DNA of 64,000 nt from contig NZ_SMFM01000005.1 of assembly GCF_004349085.1 (NCBI RefSeq), positions 62,001-126,000 on the forward strand, read 5' to 3'. Both the position numbers and the translations under genes were made by a program. Of this stretch, positions 1 through 8,146 are shown piece by piece (position 1 is the first letter of the stretch; each line of letters starts with the position of its first letter). The DNA comes from Flavobacterium caseinilyticum. Lineage in GTDB: Bacteria > Bacteroidota > Bacteroidia > Flavobacteriales > Flavobacteriaceae. The notes beneath the pieces are model-generated. The model saw only the letters and a list, made by a program, of their open reading frames with translations. It did no database searches and was not told where the DNA came from.

Positions 1-90
1 TACTTCATTCTTCACTAATTTAAAATAGTACCTTAATCCAAATTGTAGTCAATAATTATGAAAAAACAATTACCTATCCCTACTTTTTAA

Positions 91-98
91 TATATTTG
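91..98 (+). promoter_or_regulatory. Promoter -7 box of MCE/Mla operon 1
   Basis: TATATTTG matches the Bacteroidota -7 consensus TAnnTTTG exactly and lies about 49 nt before the first operon gene. I see no good -33 TTG. The second Mla operon has the same box in nearly the same context (43049). The 90 bases to its left hold no gene I can support. Confidence 0.4.
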
Positions 99-146
99 AC
101 TAGCTCAAATTTAAAAAGCCCAAAAAATTAAGAAAAACAGTGATAC

Positions 147-938
147 ATGAATGAAATATTAACATCAAAGAAGGAAAGTATTATTACCTCCGTAAAAGAA
201 ACTTTTAATGATGTAGGGAAAGTTACATTGTTTGCCGCAAGGTTTTTTACAGAGGTACTCAAGCCTCCGTATGAAATGAAGGAATTCATTAAGCAATGTT
301 ACGTTATTGGGTATAAATCTTTGCCATTAGTTACTATTACTGGTTTCATCATGGGTTTAGTTCTTACCTTACAATCCAGACCGACGTTAGCTGAATTTGG
401 TGCCGAGTCCTGGTTGCCAAGCATGGTTGCATTATCTTTGATCAGAGAAATAGCTCCTGTTATCACCGCTTTAATATGTGCCGGTAAAGTTTCCTCTGGA
501 ATTGGCGCTGAATTGGGGTCTATGAAGGTTACTGAGCAAATAGATGCCATGGAAGTTTCGGCCATAAATCCTTTCAAATATTTAGTCGTTACAAGAATTT
601 TGGCAACTACACTTATGATTCCTTTATTGGTAATATATGCCGACGGAATTGGAATTATGGGAGGATATGTGGGTATAAATATTAATAGCGACGTGAATTT
701 TTATAGATATACCTCACAAGTCATAGAATCTATTACCTTTTTAGATATTTTTCCTGCTTTGATTAAAACTTTTTTCTTCGGATTTTTTATCGGTATGATC
801 GGATGTTACAAAGGTTTTAACGCAGCTAACGGAACAGAAAGCGTTGGAAAAGCAGCAAACTCAGCTGTAGTAACTGCTTCTCTTTCTATATTTATTATTG
901 ACATGCTTGCAGTACAAATAACAGATTTATTTTTCTAA
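147..938 (+). CDS. MlaE-type ABC transporter permease (copy 1)
   Basis: Membrane permease of an MCE/Mla phospholipid transporter, which moves lipids between inner and outer membranes. The 263-residue length fits MlaE. It has several hydrophobic segments and the family's conserved central block (SRPTLAEFGAESW, then ELGSMKVTEQIDAMEVS at about residues 116-132). It is first in a three-gene operon; the ATPase gene starts 1 nt after its stop. A close paralogue lies at 43095. Direction of transport cannot be told from sequence. Confidence 0.93.
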   Translation: MNEILTSKKESIITSVKETFNDVGKVTLFAARFFTEVLKPPYEMKEFIKQCYVIGYKSLPLVTITGFIMGLVLTLQSRPTLAEFGAESWLPSMVALSLIREIAPVITALICAGKVSSGIGAELGSMKVTEQIDAMEVSAINPFKYLVVTRILATTLMIPLLVIYADGIGIMGGYVGININSDVNFYRYTSQVIESITFLDIFPALIKTFFFGFFIGMIGCYKGFNAANGTESVGKAANSAVVTASLSIFIIDMLAVQITDLFF

Positions 939-939
939 A

Positions 940-1716
940 ATGATGCAAGAAAAACCAACAACGGACACCACCCCTATTTCTAAATCCGAGGCCCCAGTTA
1001 TTGAAATTAAGGATTTGTATAAATCCTTCGGAAAAAACGAAGTTTTGAAAGGCGTAACTTTTTCCGTGAAAAAAGGAGAAAACTTAGTCGTATTAGGAAA
1101 ATCCGGGTCTGGAAAATCCATTGCTATAAAATGTCTGGTAGGATTAGTAAGCGCTGATAAAGGCATTATCAATGTTTTTGGAACCGATATCACTAAACTG
1201 AATAACAATGAACTCAACGAAATCAGAATTCGAATTGGATTTCTGTTTCAAAATGCCGCTTTATATGATTCAATGAGTGTTCGCGAGAATTTGGGTTTTA
1301 CCCTTAAAAGGCATGCAAAAGACTTATCGGCTGAGGACCTTGAAAATCGAATAATAGACGTTTTGGAAAGTGTGGGATTAGGCGAGGCAATTGATAAAAT
1401 GCCTTCGGAATTATCCGGTGGTATGCGAAAAAGAATTGGACTTGCACGAACGCTGATCCTAAAACCCGAAATTATATTATATGATGAGCCTACTACAGGA
1501 TTAGACACTATTACTTCACGAGAAATCAGTGAACTAATGATGGAAATCCAAAAGAAAAACAAAACATCTTCTATCATTATTACCCATGATATGCCGTGTG
1601 CAAAACGTACTAGCGACCGCATCATTATATTAAAAGATGGTGTAATACATATCGAGGGGACTTACGAAGAATTAGAGAAAAGTGAGGACGAATGGGTCCG
1701 CTCTTTTTTCATATAA
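940..1716 (+). CDS. MlaF-type ABC transporter ATP-binding protein (copy 1)
   Basis: ATPase subunit that powers the adjacent MlaE-like permease. Walker A GKSGSGKS is at residues 53-60, followed by a Q-loop region (FLFQNAALYDSM), signature LSGGMRKR and Walker B ILYDEPTTGLD. The 258-residue length is normal. The start lies 1 nt past the permease stop, so translation is probably coupled. Two consecutive ATG codons (940 and 943) are equally good starts. The extension before the core domain (about 20 residues, polar) is longer than in the second copy at 43881. Confidence 0.93.
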   Translation: MMQEKPTTDTTPISKSEAPVIEIKDLYKSFGKNEVLKGVTFSVKKGENLVVLGKSGSGKSIAIKCLVGLVSADKGIINVFGTDITKLNNNELNEIRIRIGFLFQNAALYDSMSVRENLGFTLKRHAKDLSAEDLENRIIDVLESVGLGEAIDKMPSELSGGMRKRIGLARTLILKPEIILYDEPTTGLDTITSREISELMMEIQKKNKTSSIIITHDMPCAKRTSDRIIILKDGVIHIEGTYEELEKSEDEWVRSFFI

Positions 1717-1733
1717 CCACTAAAAAATAAAAA

Positions 1734-2618
1734 ATGGATAAAGAATCTGGATTCCAATGGAAATTGGGAATGTTTGTAGTAATTGGTTTGTCACTGTTTT
1801 TTCTAACCATTTATTTTGTTGGAAAACAAAAAAATTTATTTGGATCTACATTTGAATTAAACTCAAAATTTAATTCTGTAAGCGGCCTTGAGGTGGGAAA
1901 TAATGTTCTCATTTCAGGTATTAATGTTGGTACTGTAGAACAAATCGAATTTTTAACGGATACTTCTGTAGTAATAAAATTAATTATAAGAGAAGAAGTT
2001 CGTAAATACATTAAAAAAGATGCTATTGCAAGTATTAGTTCGGACGGTTTGATGGGTGACAAAATACTGACAATATCCTCGGGAAAAAACTCGAAAATAT
2101 TGGTCGAAGACAACGATTACATCGCTTCTTCGAGAGCTGTTGATATGGACGATTTGATGATTAGCGTTAAGAAAAGTGTCGATAATGCAGGAGTTATCAC
2201 AGCACAACTTGCTCAGTTTAGTTACAGCATGAATAATGGAAATGGTGCGTTATCACGATTGGTTTCTGACGAGCAATTTGGAAACAGTATTAAAAACATG
2301 GTTACTAATCTCGAAAATAGCTCAAATGAATTTAAAAAATTCACATTAAATATGAACAATGGAAAAGGAGCTTTGTCGAAGTTGGTTAGTGATGAACGAA
2401 TGGGTAAGGTCATCGACTCTTCTTTAACTAATGTTAAAACAGCAACTAAAGGACTGAACGAAGTTATTGAGGCTGCAAAAAATAATTTTTTATTGCGTGG
2501 CTATTTTAACAAAAAGAAAAAAGAAGAAGACAAAAAACTAGAAGAAGCGGCTGATTTAGAGGAGGAAGAGATGAAAAAGGAATTGAAAATAGGCACTGAA
2601 AATGATTCTTTAAAATAA
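1734..2618 (+). CDS. MlaD/MCE-domain lipid-binding protein (copy 1)
   Basis: Periplasmic substrate-binding MCE protein anchored by one N-terminal membrane helix (about residues 12-30), followed by the MCE domain (GLEVGNNVLISGINVGTV). The C-terminal half carries two related units, NNGNGALSRLVSDE and NNGKGALSKLVSDE, then a charged Lys/Glu tail. Such repeats are usual in Bacteroidota MCE proteins, though their role is unknown to me. It starts 17 nt after the ATPase gene and ends the operon. Confidence 0.92.
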   Translation: MDKESGFQWKLGMFVVIGLSLFFLTIYFVGKQKNLFGSTFELNSKFNSVSGLEVGNNVLISGINVGTVEQIEFLTDTSVVIKLIIREEVRKYIKKDAIASISSDGLMGDKILTISSGKNSKILVEDNDYIASSRAVDMDDLMISVKKSVDNAGVITAQLAQFSYSMNNGNGALSRLVSDEQFGNSIKNMVTNLENSSNEFKKFTLNMNNGKGALSKLVSDERMGKVIDSSLTNVKTATKGLNEVIEAAKNNFLLRGYFNKKKKEEDKKLEEAADLEEEEMKKELKIGTENDSLK

Positions 2619-2813
2619 TTGAAAAGACAACAACAGTTTCAAAAAAATTCAAATTCAAATGTTTTAGTATCTAAAGAATTATTGATAAGAAATTACTCAA
2701 TTATCAGATGATCAAAGTGTAAATTCCATAACTTAATACCACAGTATTGTAATATCAGTTATGCAGTTGCCTTTATCTTTGCTTTCAACAAATCTCTTAA
2801 TAACCTAAATAAA

Positions 2814-3587
2814 ATGAAAATGAAAAAAATGAAAACAATAATATCTTTTATCATGCTCGGTTTGCTTATAACTTCCTGCAGCAATAATGATGATCAAAAG
2901 GGTAATTATCCGTATGCTGTAAGAATGACTGATGCTCCAGGTCCTTATGATGAAGTAAATGTAGATGTACAGGGAGTAGAAGTTATGGGAGAAGGTGGAA
3001 AAACTACCATCCTAAATGTGAATGAAGGAATTTATAATTTATTGGAACTTTCAAATGGAGTTGACGCATTAATTGCTACTGATTCATTAGAAATGTCTAA
3101 TATTACACAGATAAGACTTATATTAGGAAGTCGAAATACGGTAGTTGTAGACGGTGTAAGTTTTCCTTTAAGTACTACCAGCGCTGAACAAAGCGGGTTA
3201 AAACTTAAAGTTAATCAATCACTTCAAGAAGGGATTTTGTATACTGTTCTTCTAGATTTTGATGCCAATAAATCTATTGTAAAATTAGGCAATGGAGGAT
3301 ATCAGTTGAAACCTGTTATCAGAACAATAGAGAGAGCAACAAGCGGTTCTATAAGTGGTAAGATTACAGCTGGTGTAATGGCTGTAGTGGAAGTAAAATC
3401 AAATTCAACCCAGTTAACGTACGCTTCTAACGTGAATGCTAATGGCGACTTTATGGTGATGGGGCTTCCGCCTGGAATCTATACGCTGACTGTTACTCCA
3501 GCCTTACCTTTAGTGGCTGTAGTAAAAAATAATATTACCGTTACGGCTGGTTTAACTTCGGACATCGGTATTTTAGCAGGATTATAA
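2814..3587 (+). CDS. DUF4382 domain lipoprotein
   Basis: Secreted lipoprotein of unknown function. The N-terminus is a lipoprotein signal (lipobox LITSC, Cys about residue 22). Residues about 33-170 match DUF4382 (YAVRMTDAPGPYDEVNVDV, and the region around LLELSNGVDALI). The C-terminal part (SGSISGKITAG to the end) resembles a carboxypeptidase-regulatory-like beta-sandwich. Several in-frame ATGs near the start (2814, 2820, 2829) leave the exact initiation open. It stands alone and is followed by a strong terminator. Confidence 0.85.
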   Translation: MKMKKMKTIISFIMLGLLITSCSNNDDQKGNYPYAVRMTDAPGPYDEVNVDVQGVEVMGEGGKTTILNVNEGIYNLLELSNGVDALIATDSLEMSNITQIRLILGSRNTVVVDGVSFPLSTTSAEQSGLKLKVNQSLQEGILYTVLLDFDANKSIVKLGNGGYQLKPVIRTIERATSGSISGKITAGVMAVVEVKSNSTQLTYASNVNANGDFMVMGLPPGIYTLTVTPALPLVAVVKNNITVTAGLTSDIGILAGL

Positions 3588-3611
3588 AAAAGCTAATCAA
3601 TTATAAATAAG

Positions 3612-3643
3612 CGCTCCTTTTTCATATGAGAAAGGAGCGTTTT
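3612..3643 (+). terminator. Rho-independent terminator after DUF4382 gene
   Basis: Perfect 9-bp stem CGCTCCTTT / AAAGGAGCG with a 10-nt loop, followed by TTTT, 25 nt after the stop codon. Confidence 0.85.
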
Positions 3644-3763
3644 CATAAATAGTCAAAATATATAAAATCATTAAAAGCATCATCCAGCAATACGATATTT
3701 TTAATGATTTTTTTTTTGCACTCCTAAAATATATTCACTTTAATACTCTAAATATAATCCAAT

Positions 3764-3982
3764 ATGAAAACCGAAAAAGAACTCAACGAAGCCATACTTA
3801 CAATCACGTTAAAAATTCGCAATGATTATCCCGAATTATTAAAATTCCTTGAAGAAATCCCTATCACAATTCCCGACGTTTCAAATCCTGAAATCAACAT
3901 AAAAACGCTTACCGATTATTACGAGTCTTTAGAAAACATAGTAAAAAAATACATTTCGAACCATAAAGATTCACCGAAGTAA
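3764..3982 (+). CDS. Hypothetical 72-residue protein
   Basis: Small soluble, acidic, probably helical protein with no signal peptide or membrane segment. I do not recognise a domain. The ATG, plausible codon use and Flavobacterium-like composition support a real gene. It sits between terminated genes in a run of small stress-type genes. Function unknown. Confidence 0.6.
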   Translation: MKTEKELNEAILTITLKIRNDYPELLKFLEEIPITIPDVSNPEINIKTLTDYYESLENIVKKYISNHKDSPK

Positions 3983-4170
3983 ACTTATTTCATACGGTAG
4001 CGGACTTAAAAATAAAGAACGATCAGTTTTTCTAATTGTGTATAATAATCCTGTCATTATTTTAAAATCAGTGAATAATACAACGAATATTTAAAGTTAT
4101 ACAACTACTGTTTTGCCCAAATTCTTCAACTTTGTAAAGTGAAAATTATTTCGCAAGCAATAAGAAAAGT

Positions 4171-4356
4171 ATGAATACACCACAATTAGATGGAAATTGG
4201 GAAGTGCAAAAAACAAAATTAAAAGAAAAATTTGCTGCTTTAACTGATAATGACATACTTTTTGCACAGTATAAGAATAAAGAAATGTTAAAAAAACTTC
4301 AAATCCAACTTGGGAAGACAAAAGAAGAATTACTTAAAATATTTAAAGAAATTTAA
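4171..4356 (+). CDS. CsbD-like small stress protein
   Basis: A 61-residue hydrophilic, helical protein. The pattern GNWEVQKTKLKEKFAALTDNDI, then a short charged stretch and LGKTKEELLKIFKEI, follows the CsbD family layout (GNW..lKGk.kekwg.LTdddl ... yGktkeea). CsbD proteins are general-stress proteins of unknown biochemical role. It lies in a cluster of stress and envelope genes, which fits. The family call rests on motif resemblance only. Confidence 0.65.
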   Translation: MNTPQLDGNWEVQKTKLKEKFAALTDNDILFAQYKNKEMLKKLQIQLGKTKEELLKIFKEI

Positions 4357-4414
4357 ATTTTTGTAACGTATCGCATTTTATAATAGTAATATGATTTAAA
4401 AAAATTGTGTCCTA

Positions 4415-4445
4415 TAAATTATTTTATTATCTTTAAACTACTTAA
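4415..4445 (+). promoter_or_regulatory. Putative Bacteroidota promoter before coiled-coil lipoprotein gene
   Basis: TTG at 4415-4417, a 20-nt spacer and TATCTTTA at 4438-4445 fit the TTG / TAnnTTTG pattern with one mismatch. It would give a leader of about 60 nt to the gene at 4515. Confidence 0.35.
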
Positions 4446-4514
4446 CAACAACGAATTAAAGCCAAAATAAATAACTTGACAATAATCAATTTGTCAAAAA
4501 AAAAATAAACCAAC

Positions 4515-4976
4515 ATGAAAAAATCGATTTTCACATTCGCATTAACAGCCTTTATAATAGCGACAGTTTTAGTAAGTTGTCAGGATACTTCTAAGAAAGA
4601 AGAACAGGCCCGAGACAATGTAGAAGATGCAAGAAGAGATCTTGACGATGCAAAAAAAGAACTTTCAGATGCAAGGCAAGCAGCAACTGCCGAAGAATGG
4701 AAATCATTTAGAGCGAGCACTGATTCGACAATCAGACAAAATGAACTGCAAATTGCTAAAATGAAAGCCAATATGAAAAATAAAGGTAAATCTATTGATG
4801 CTATGTATGCTAAGAAAATTGAAGAGTTAGAACAAAAAAACAATAATATAAAGCTCCAGGTTCAAGCTTATAAAAATGATACTAACAGCGATTGGGAAGC
4901 GTTCAAAGAGGAGTACAATCGTGACATAAATGAATTGGGTACTGCAATGAAGAACTTTACAGTAGATAATAAATAA
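4515..4976 (+). CDS. Coiled-coil lipoprotein, hypothetical
   Basis: A 153-residue predicted lipoprotein with N-terminal signal and lipobox VLVSC (Cys about residue 22). The rest is almost all charged helix with heptad character (repeated ARDN/ARRD/DDAKKEL segments and a long middle helix), suggesting a periplasmic coiled coil. I do not recognise a named family. A terminator follows directly. It may stabilise the envelope like other coiled-coil lipoproteins, which is inference only. Confidence 0.75.
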   Translation: MKKSIFTFALTAFIIATVLVSCQDTSKKEEQARDNVEDARRDLDDAKKELSDARQAATAEEWKSFRASTDSTIRQNELQIAKMKANMKNKGKSIDAMYAKKIEELEQKNNNIKLQVQAYKNDTNSDWEAFKEEYNRDINELGTAMKNFTVDNK

Positions 4977-4986
4977 TGAATAAAAC

Positions 4987-5014
4987 AAGGCGTGTTCTAT
5001 ACTCGCCTTTTTTA
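4987..5014 (+). terminator. Terminator after coiled-coil lipoprotein gene
   Basis: Stem AAGGCG / CGCCTT with an 11-nt loop, followed by a T-run, 10 nt after the stop. Confidence 0.75.
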
Positions 5015-5170
5015 TTGGTAAAAAGTATGGCTATCGTATCAACCTCAGATAAATATACACATTAGTATACTACAAAGTGTGAATAATGTAAAATTATCAA
5101 AAAGTATTGTAACAATGCTAATAGGTAAGATGCGGATATTTGTAGTATAATAATTCAAAAAATAAATAAG

Positions 5171-5794
5171 ATGAATAATTCAGGAAAACTAATTTTAGCT
5201 TCATTAGTATGTAGCTTTATGACTTTCACAAGTGCGCAAGCGCAAGAAAAAACAGCAGCTTATGGTTTCAAAGGAGGACTTAACTTCTCCAATCTTTATA
5301 CTGATACTGTAGACGATAATAACGTATTAACAGGTTTTAATGCTGGATTATATGCGAAATTCCCTATAACTAACAGCATTGCTATTCAGCCAGAAATTAG
5401 TTACACTACCAAAGGTGCAGAATTTGTATACAATAATGCTATTGCAAATGGGACTTCTACATTTAATGTAAACTATATTGAAGTGCCAGTATTATTGGTA
5501 GTAAATGTTACTGATAATTTTAATATACATGCTGGTCCGTACGCAGCTTACATGGTTAGTGGAAAAACTACAAACGATTCTAATTTTGGATCTACTCAAA
5601 GAGAATTAGATACTGACGATTTTAATAAGTTTGACGCTGGTATTTCTGGTGGAGTGGGAATTGATTTAGATGTAGTAAATTTTGGTGTTCGTTACAACTA
5701 TGGTTTAACTAAAATAGGGAAAGATAATAGTTTTCTTTCTTCTGACGCAAAAAATAGTGTCTTAAACGTTTATGTAGGACTAAGACTTAATTAA
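5171..5794 (+). CDS. Outer-membrane beta-barrel (PorT/OMP_b-brl_2-like) protein
   Basis: A 207-residue secreted protein with signal peptide ending at about SAQAQ (residue 25). It then has alternating hydrophobic strands typical of an eight-stranded barrel (YGFKGGLNFSNLY, IEVPVLLVV, GISGGVGIDL) and a C-terminal strand ending in LRLN. This is the common flavobacterial porin-family/PorT-like type. Ligand and role are unknown. It heads a run of small membrane-stress genes on the same strand. Confidence 0.85.
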   Translation: MNNSGKLILASLVCSFMTFTSAQAQEKTAAYGFKGGLNFSNLYTDTVDDNNVLTGFNAGLYAKFPITNSIAIQPEISYTTKGAEFVYNNAIANGTSTFNVNYIEVPVLLVVNVTDNFNIHAGPYAAYMVSGKTTNDSNFGSTQRELDTDDFNKFDAGISGGVGIDLDVVNFGVRYNYGLTKIGKDNSFLSSDAKNSVLNVYVGLRLN

Positions 5795-5827
5795 TAAATA
5801 CAAACTAATCTTTAAAAATTAAAAATC

Positions 5828-5980
5828 ATGAGCAATCTTCTTTACACCATCGCAGTAATTCTGGTCATTTTCTGGGCAATTGGATTTTTTGCATTCAGTG
5901 CCGGATCAATTATTCATGTTCTTCTTGTAATTGCAGTTATTGCAATTATTTTTAGACTAATACAAGGGCGAAGCCTTTAA
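5828..5980 (+). CDS. lmo0937-family small membrane protein, copy A
   Basis: A 50-residue protein starting MSNLLYTIAVILVIFWAIGF, with two short hydrophobic helices and a basic tail (FRLIQGR). It belongs to the lmo0937-type family of tiny membrane proteins often found beside stress genes. An almost identical copy follows 67 nt later. The biochemical role is unknown. Confidence 0.85.
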   Translation: MSNLLYTIAVILVIFWAIGFFAFSAGSIIHVLLVIAVIAIIFRLIQGRSL

Positions 5981-6047
5981 TTTTACCGCATTATAAAAAA
6001 TAATCAAAACAAAAAAATAATATTTTAATCATTTAAAACAAATCATT

Positions 6048-6200
6048 ATGAGTAACCTTCTTTACACAATCGCAGTAATTTTAGTAATTTTTTGGGCAAT
6101 TGGATTTTTTGCATTCAGTCTCGGATCAATAATTCACGTTCTTCTTGTTATTGCAGTAATTGCAATTCTATTCAGACTTATACAAGGTCGCAATATTTAA
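6048..6200 (+). CDS. lmo0937-family small membrane protein, copy B
   Basis: A 50-residue tandem duplicate of the preceding gene. By my translation only four residues differ (A25L, I41L and the final two). Many synonymous changes separate the copies, so the duplication is not recent and the protein sequence is under constraint. It lies upstream of the YtxH gene in the same orientation and may be co-transcribed with it. Confidence 0.85.
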   Translation: MSNLLYTIAVILVIFWAIGFFAFSLGSIIHVLLVIAVIAILFRLIQGRNI

Positions 6201-6244
6201 TAAACTAGACTAAATAATAATAATAAAAATAAAATTAAATAATT

Positions 6245-6577
6245 ATGAAAGCAGATAAAGTAATATTAGGAGTTATAGGTGGAGTTGCTGTAGGAGCATT
6301 ATTAGGAATCTTGTTCGCACCAGAAAAAGGTGATAAAACAAGAACTAAAATTATGGATAAAAGCAATAATTATGCTGACGAACTAAAAGAAAAACTAGAC
6401 ACTCTTTTAGGTTCTATCACCAAAAAATATGAAAAAATTTGGAATGAAGGTGAATCTCTAATTGCTGAAGGAAAATCAAAATTCTATGATGCAAAAAATG
6501 AAGGTGAAAACTTAGTTGCAGAGGGAAAATCTAAATTTTACGATGCAAAAAACGAAATTAAGAATACAAATATCTAA
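6245..6577 (+). CDS. YtxH domain protein
   Basis: A 110-residue protein with an N-terminal glycine-rich membrane helix (ILGVIGGVAVGALLGILFAP) followed by the YtxH motif APEKGDKTRTKI and a charged helix. The C-terminal half repeats a unit: AEGKSKFYDAKNE occurs twice in tandem. YtxH proteins are general-stress-associated membrane proteins of unknown mechanism. The neighbours (lmo0937-like, holin-X-like) suggest one envelope-stress cluster. Confidence 0.85.
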   Translation: MKADKVILGVIGGVAVGALLGILFAPEKGDKTRTKIMDKSNNYADELKEKLDTLLGSITKKYEKIWNEGESLIAEGKSKFYDAKNEGENLVAEGKSKFYDAKNEIKNTNI

Positions 6578-6631
6578 GACGATATTTAATTATTAAGAAT
6601 TTCAACATTAAGTACGATTACAACTTTTATC

Positions 6632-6979
6632 ATGGAAAACAAAGCAACAACAATAGAAATGCTTTTCGAAAAAGCAGAAGATTATACCAGAACTACAGTA
6701 GATTTAGTGAAGTTAACTGCAGTCGATAAGACCGCTGACGTGATGTCATCACTCCTTTCTCGATTAGCCGTTTCTATTGTTTTTGTAATGTTTGCCTTAT
6801 TGGTAAACATTGGCTTATCCTTATGGATCGGAGAATTACTTGGCAAAACCTATTTTGGTTTCTTTGCAGTTTCCAGTGTTTATTTACTAATCGCAATTGT
6901 GCTGAACATCTTTAAAGACGAATGGATAAAAATGCCTGTGAGTAATTTTATTATTGTTAAAATGCTTAAAAAAAGTTAA
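6632..6979 (+). CDS. Holin-X-like (phage holin family) membrane protein
   Basis: A 115-residue protein with an amphipathic N-terminus (about residues 1-45) and two long hydrophobic segments (about 47-70 and 76-97), followed by a basic tail. This layout matches the Holin-X/DUF1469-type superfamily common in free-living bacteria beside YtxH genes. Despite the family name I see no phage genes nearby, so a lysis role is unlikely. The next gene starts 1 nt after its stop. Confidence 0.75.
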   Translation: MENKATTIEMLFEKAEDYTRTTVDLVKLTAVDKTADVMSSLLSRLAVSIVFVMFALLVNIGLSLWIGELLGKTYFGFFAVSSVYLLIAIVLNIFKDEWIKMPVSNFIIVKMLKKS

Positions 6980-6980
6980 T

Positions 6981-7337
6981 ATGAAAAAAATCAACGAGAC
7001 TGCAACGCTCAAAGAGGCTATCCATTTATTGAAATTAAAACAAGCTAATGAGTTAGTGATACTAAAAGATCAGTACCATTACACGATTGAAAGTCTGAAA
7101 CCTGTGACTTTAATTAAAAATCTATTTACAGATCTGACCACTACTCCAAGCATGAAGAGAAATTTACTCCAGAATGTTGTTGGAATAACGGCAGGTTACT
7201 TGACAAAAAGAGTTTTGGTGGGATCTACCCATAATCCAATCAAAAGAATATTTGGTACTTTATTACAATTCGTTGTAACTAATATAACAACAAAACATTC
7301 GGACAAGTCAAAAGAATACGAAGCACAAAATTTTTAA
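6981..7337 (+). CDS. Hypothetical protein, partner of holin-X-like gene
   Basis: A 118-residue basic protein. I chose the ATG at 6981, one base after the preceding stop, rather than the upstream in-frame ATG at 6954, which overlaps the preceding gene. It has a helical charged N-terminus and a weakly hydrophobic centre (NVVGITAGYLTKRVLVG). No domain recognised. It closes the YtxH/holin-X group and is probably co-translated with the holin-X-like gene. Confidence 0.7.
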   Translation: MKKINETATLKEAIHLLKLKQANELVILKDQYHYTIESLKPVTLIKNLFTDLTTTPSMKRNLLQNVVGITAGYLTKRVLVGSTHNPIKRIFGTLLQFVVTNITTKHSDKSKEYEAQNF

Positions 7338-8146
7338 TTGTGTATCTATTTTCCGAATGCAAAATTTGCACCTTTAAATTATAATTTCCCATTTATAATT
7401 AGGGAAAACCAACTTATATGATTGTATTGATTGTTTTATTTTTAAACAATTTTTTATATCTTCAATTTAGCTTTATAAGTTGTATTCTAAAAGTGTAATC
7501 ATTTGCTAATGAAGAAGCTGTTAATCCTCTTTATAAGATAAACGGCATTCCTTCCCACAGTAACACAATCCAGTTGAAGTATCGAGATAGAATAAAAAAA
7601 TAATTGTGATTCAATTATTTTAAAATTCTTCATGACATTTAAAAGCATAAATCTGGTGAAAGAGTAACGATCATTCTAAATTCGTTCCCAAGAAACTTCT
7701 ACCTTAATTTTATAATACTACAATAAGTAAATACTTTACTTATAACTGGTCAGCTTTATTCAAATAAAGCTACTCTCGAAAACACTTGCCTTACTTTTTA
7801 ATCTCTTAGATTAAACGATTCTTAAAAATACTTTAGATTATTTTTTATACTATTTAATCAACTACCTAGATTTTTAATAATTTTCTGCGCTAATTTCTTC
7901 AAAAATCGCTTTTTCAAACACTTTTTTGTCTACTGAAAGACATTTTAAAACAGCTAATTAAGGGCATTAAAAAATCATTTTCAGCAACTAAGAACATAAA
8001 TATCTGATTTTAAATTACTTATTCTTCGTTGCTAAAATTTGCATCAGTGAATCTTACAAGTATTTATTTAAATTTCACAATGCTTTCGGGGTTTATTAGC
8101 TTAACATTTGTTTAACAATAAAATTAATCCCCTAAAATCTAAAAAA
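7338..8146. other. Non-coding gap upstream of ice-binding lipoprotein gene
   Basis: About 800 AT-rich bases with no convincing ORF, terminator or repeat in either strand. The right end must hold the promoter of the ice-binding gene; TAAAATTTG near 8031-8041 resembles a -7 box with one extra spacer base. The length is unusual for this otherwise compact window. Confidence 0.5.

Noticed and set aside
299..577. Long reverse-strand open frames inside the mla, P-type ATPase and metalloprotease genes
   Set aside because: They are codon-bias shadows of clear coding genes, without recognised domains or starts.
6632..6979. Phage holin, hence a prophage
   Set aside because: The family name is historical. 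No phage structural, integrase or lysis genes lie near; neighbours are stress and envelope genes.
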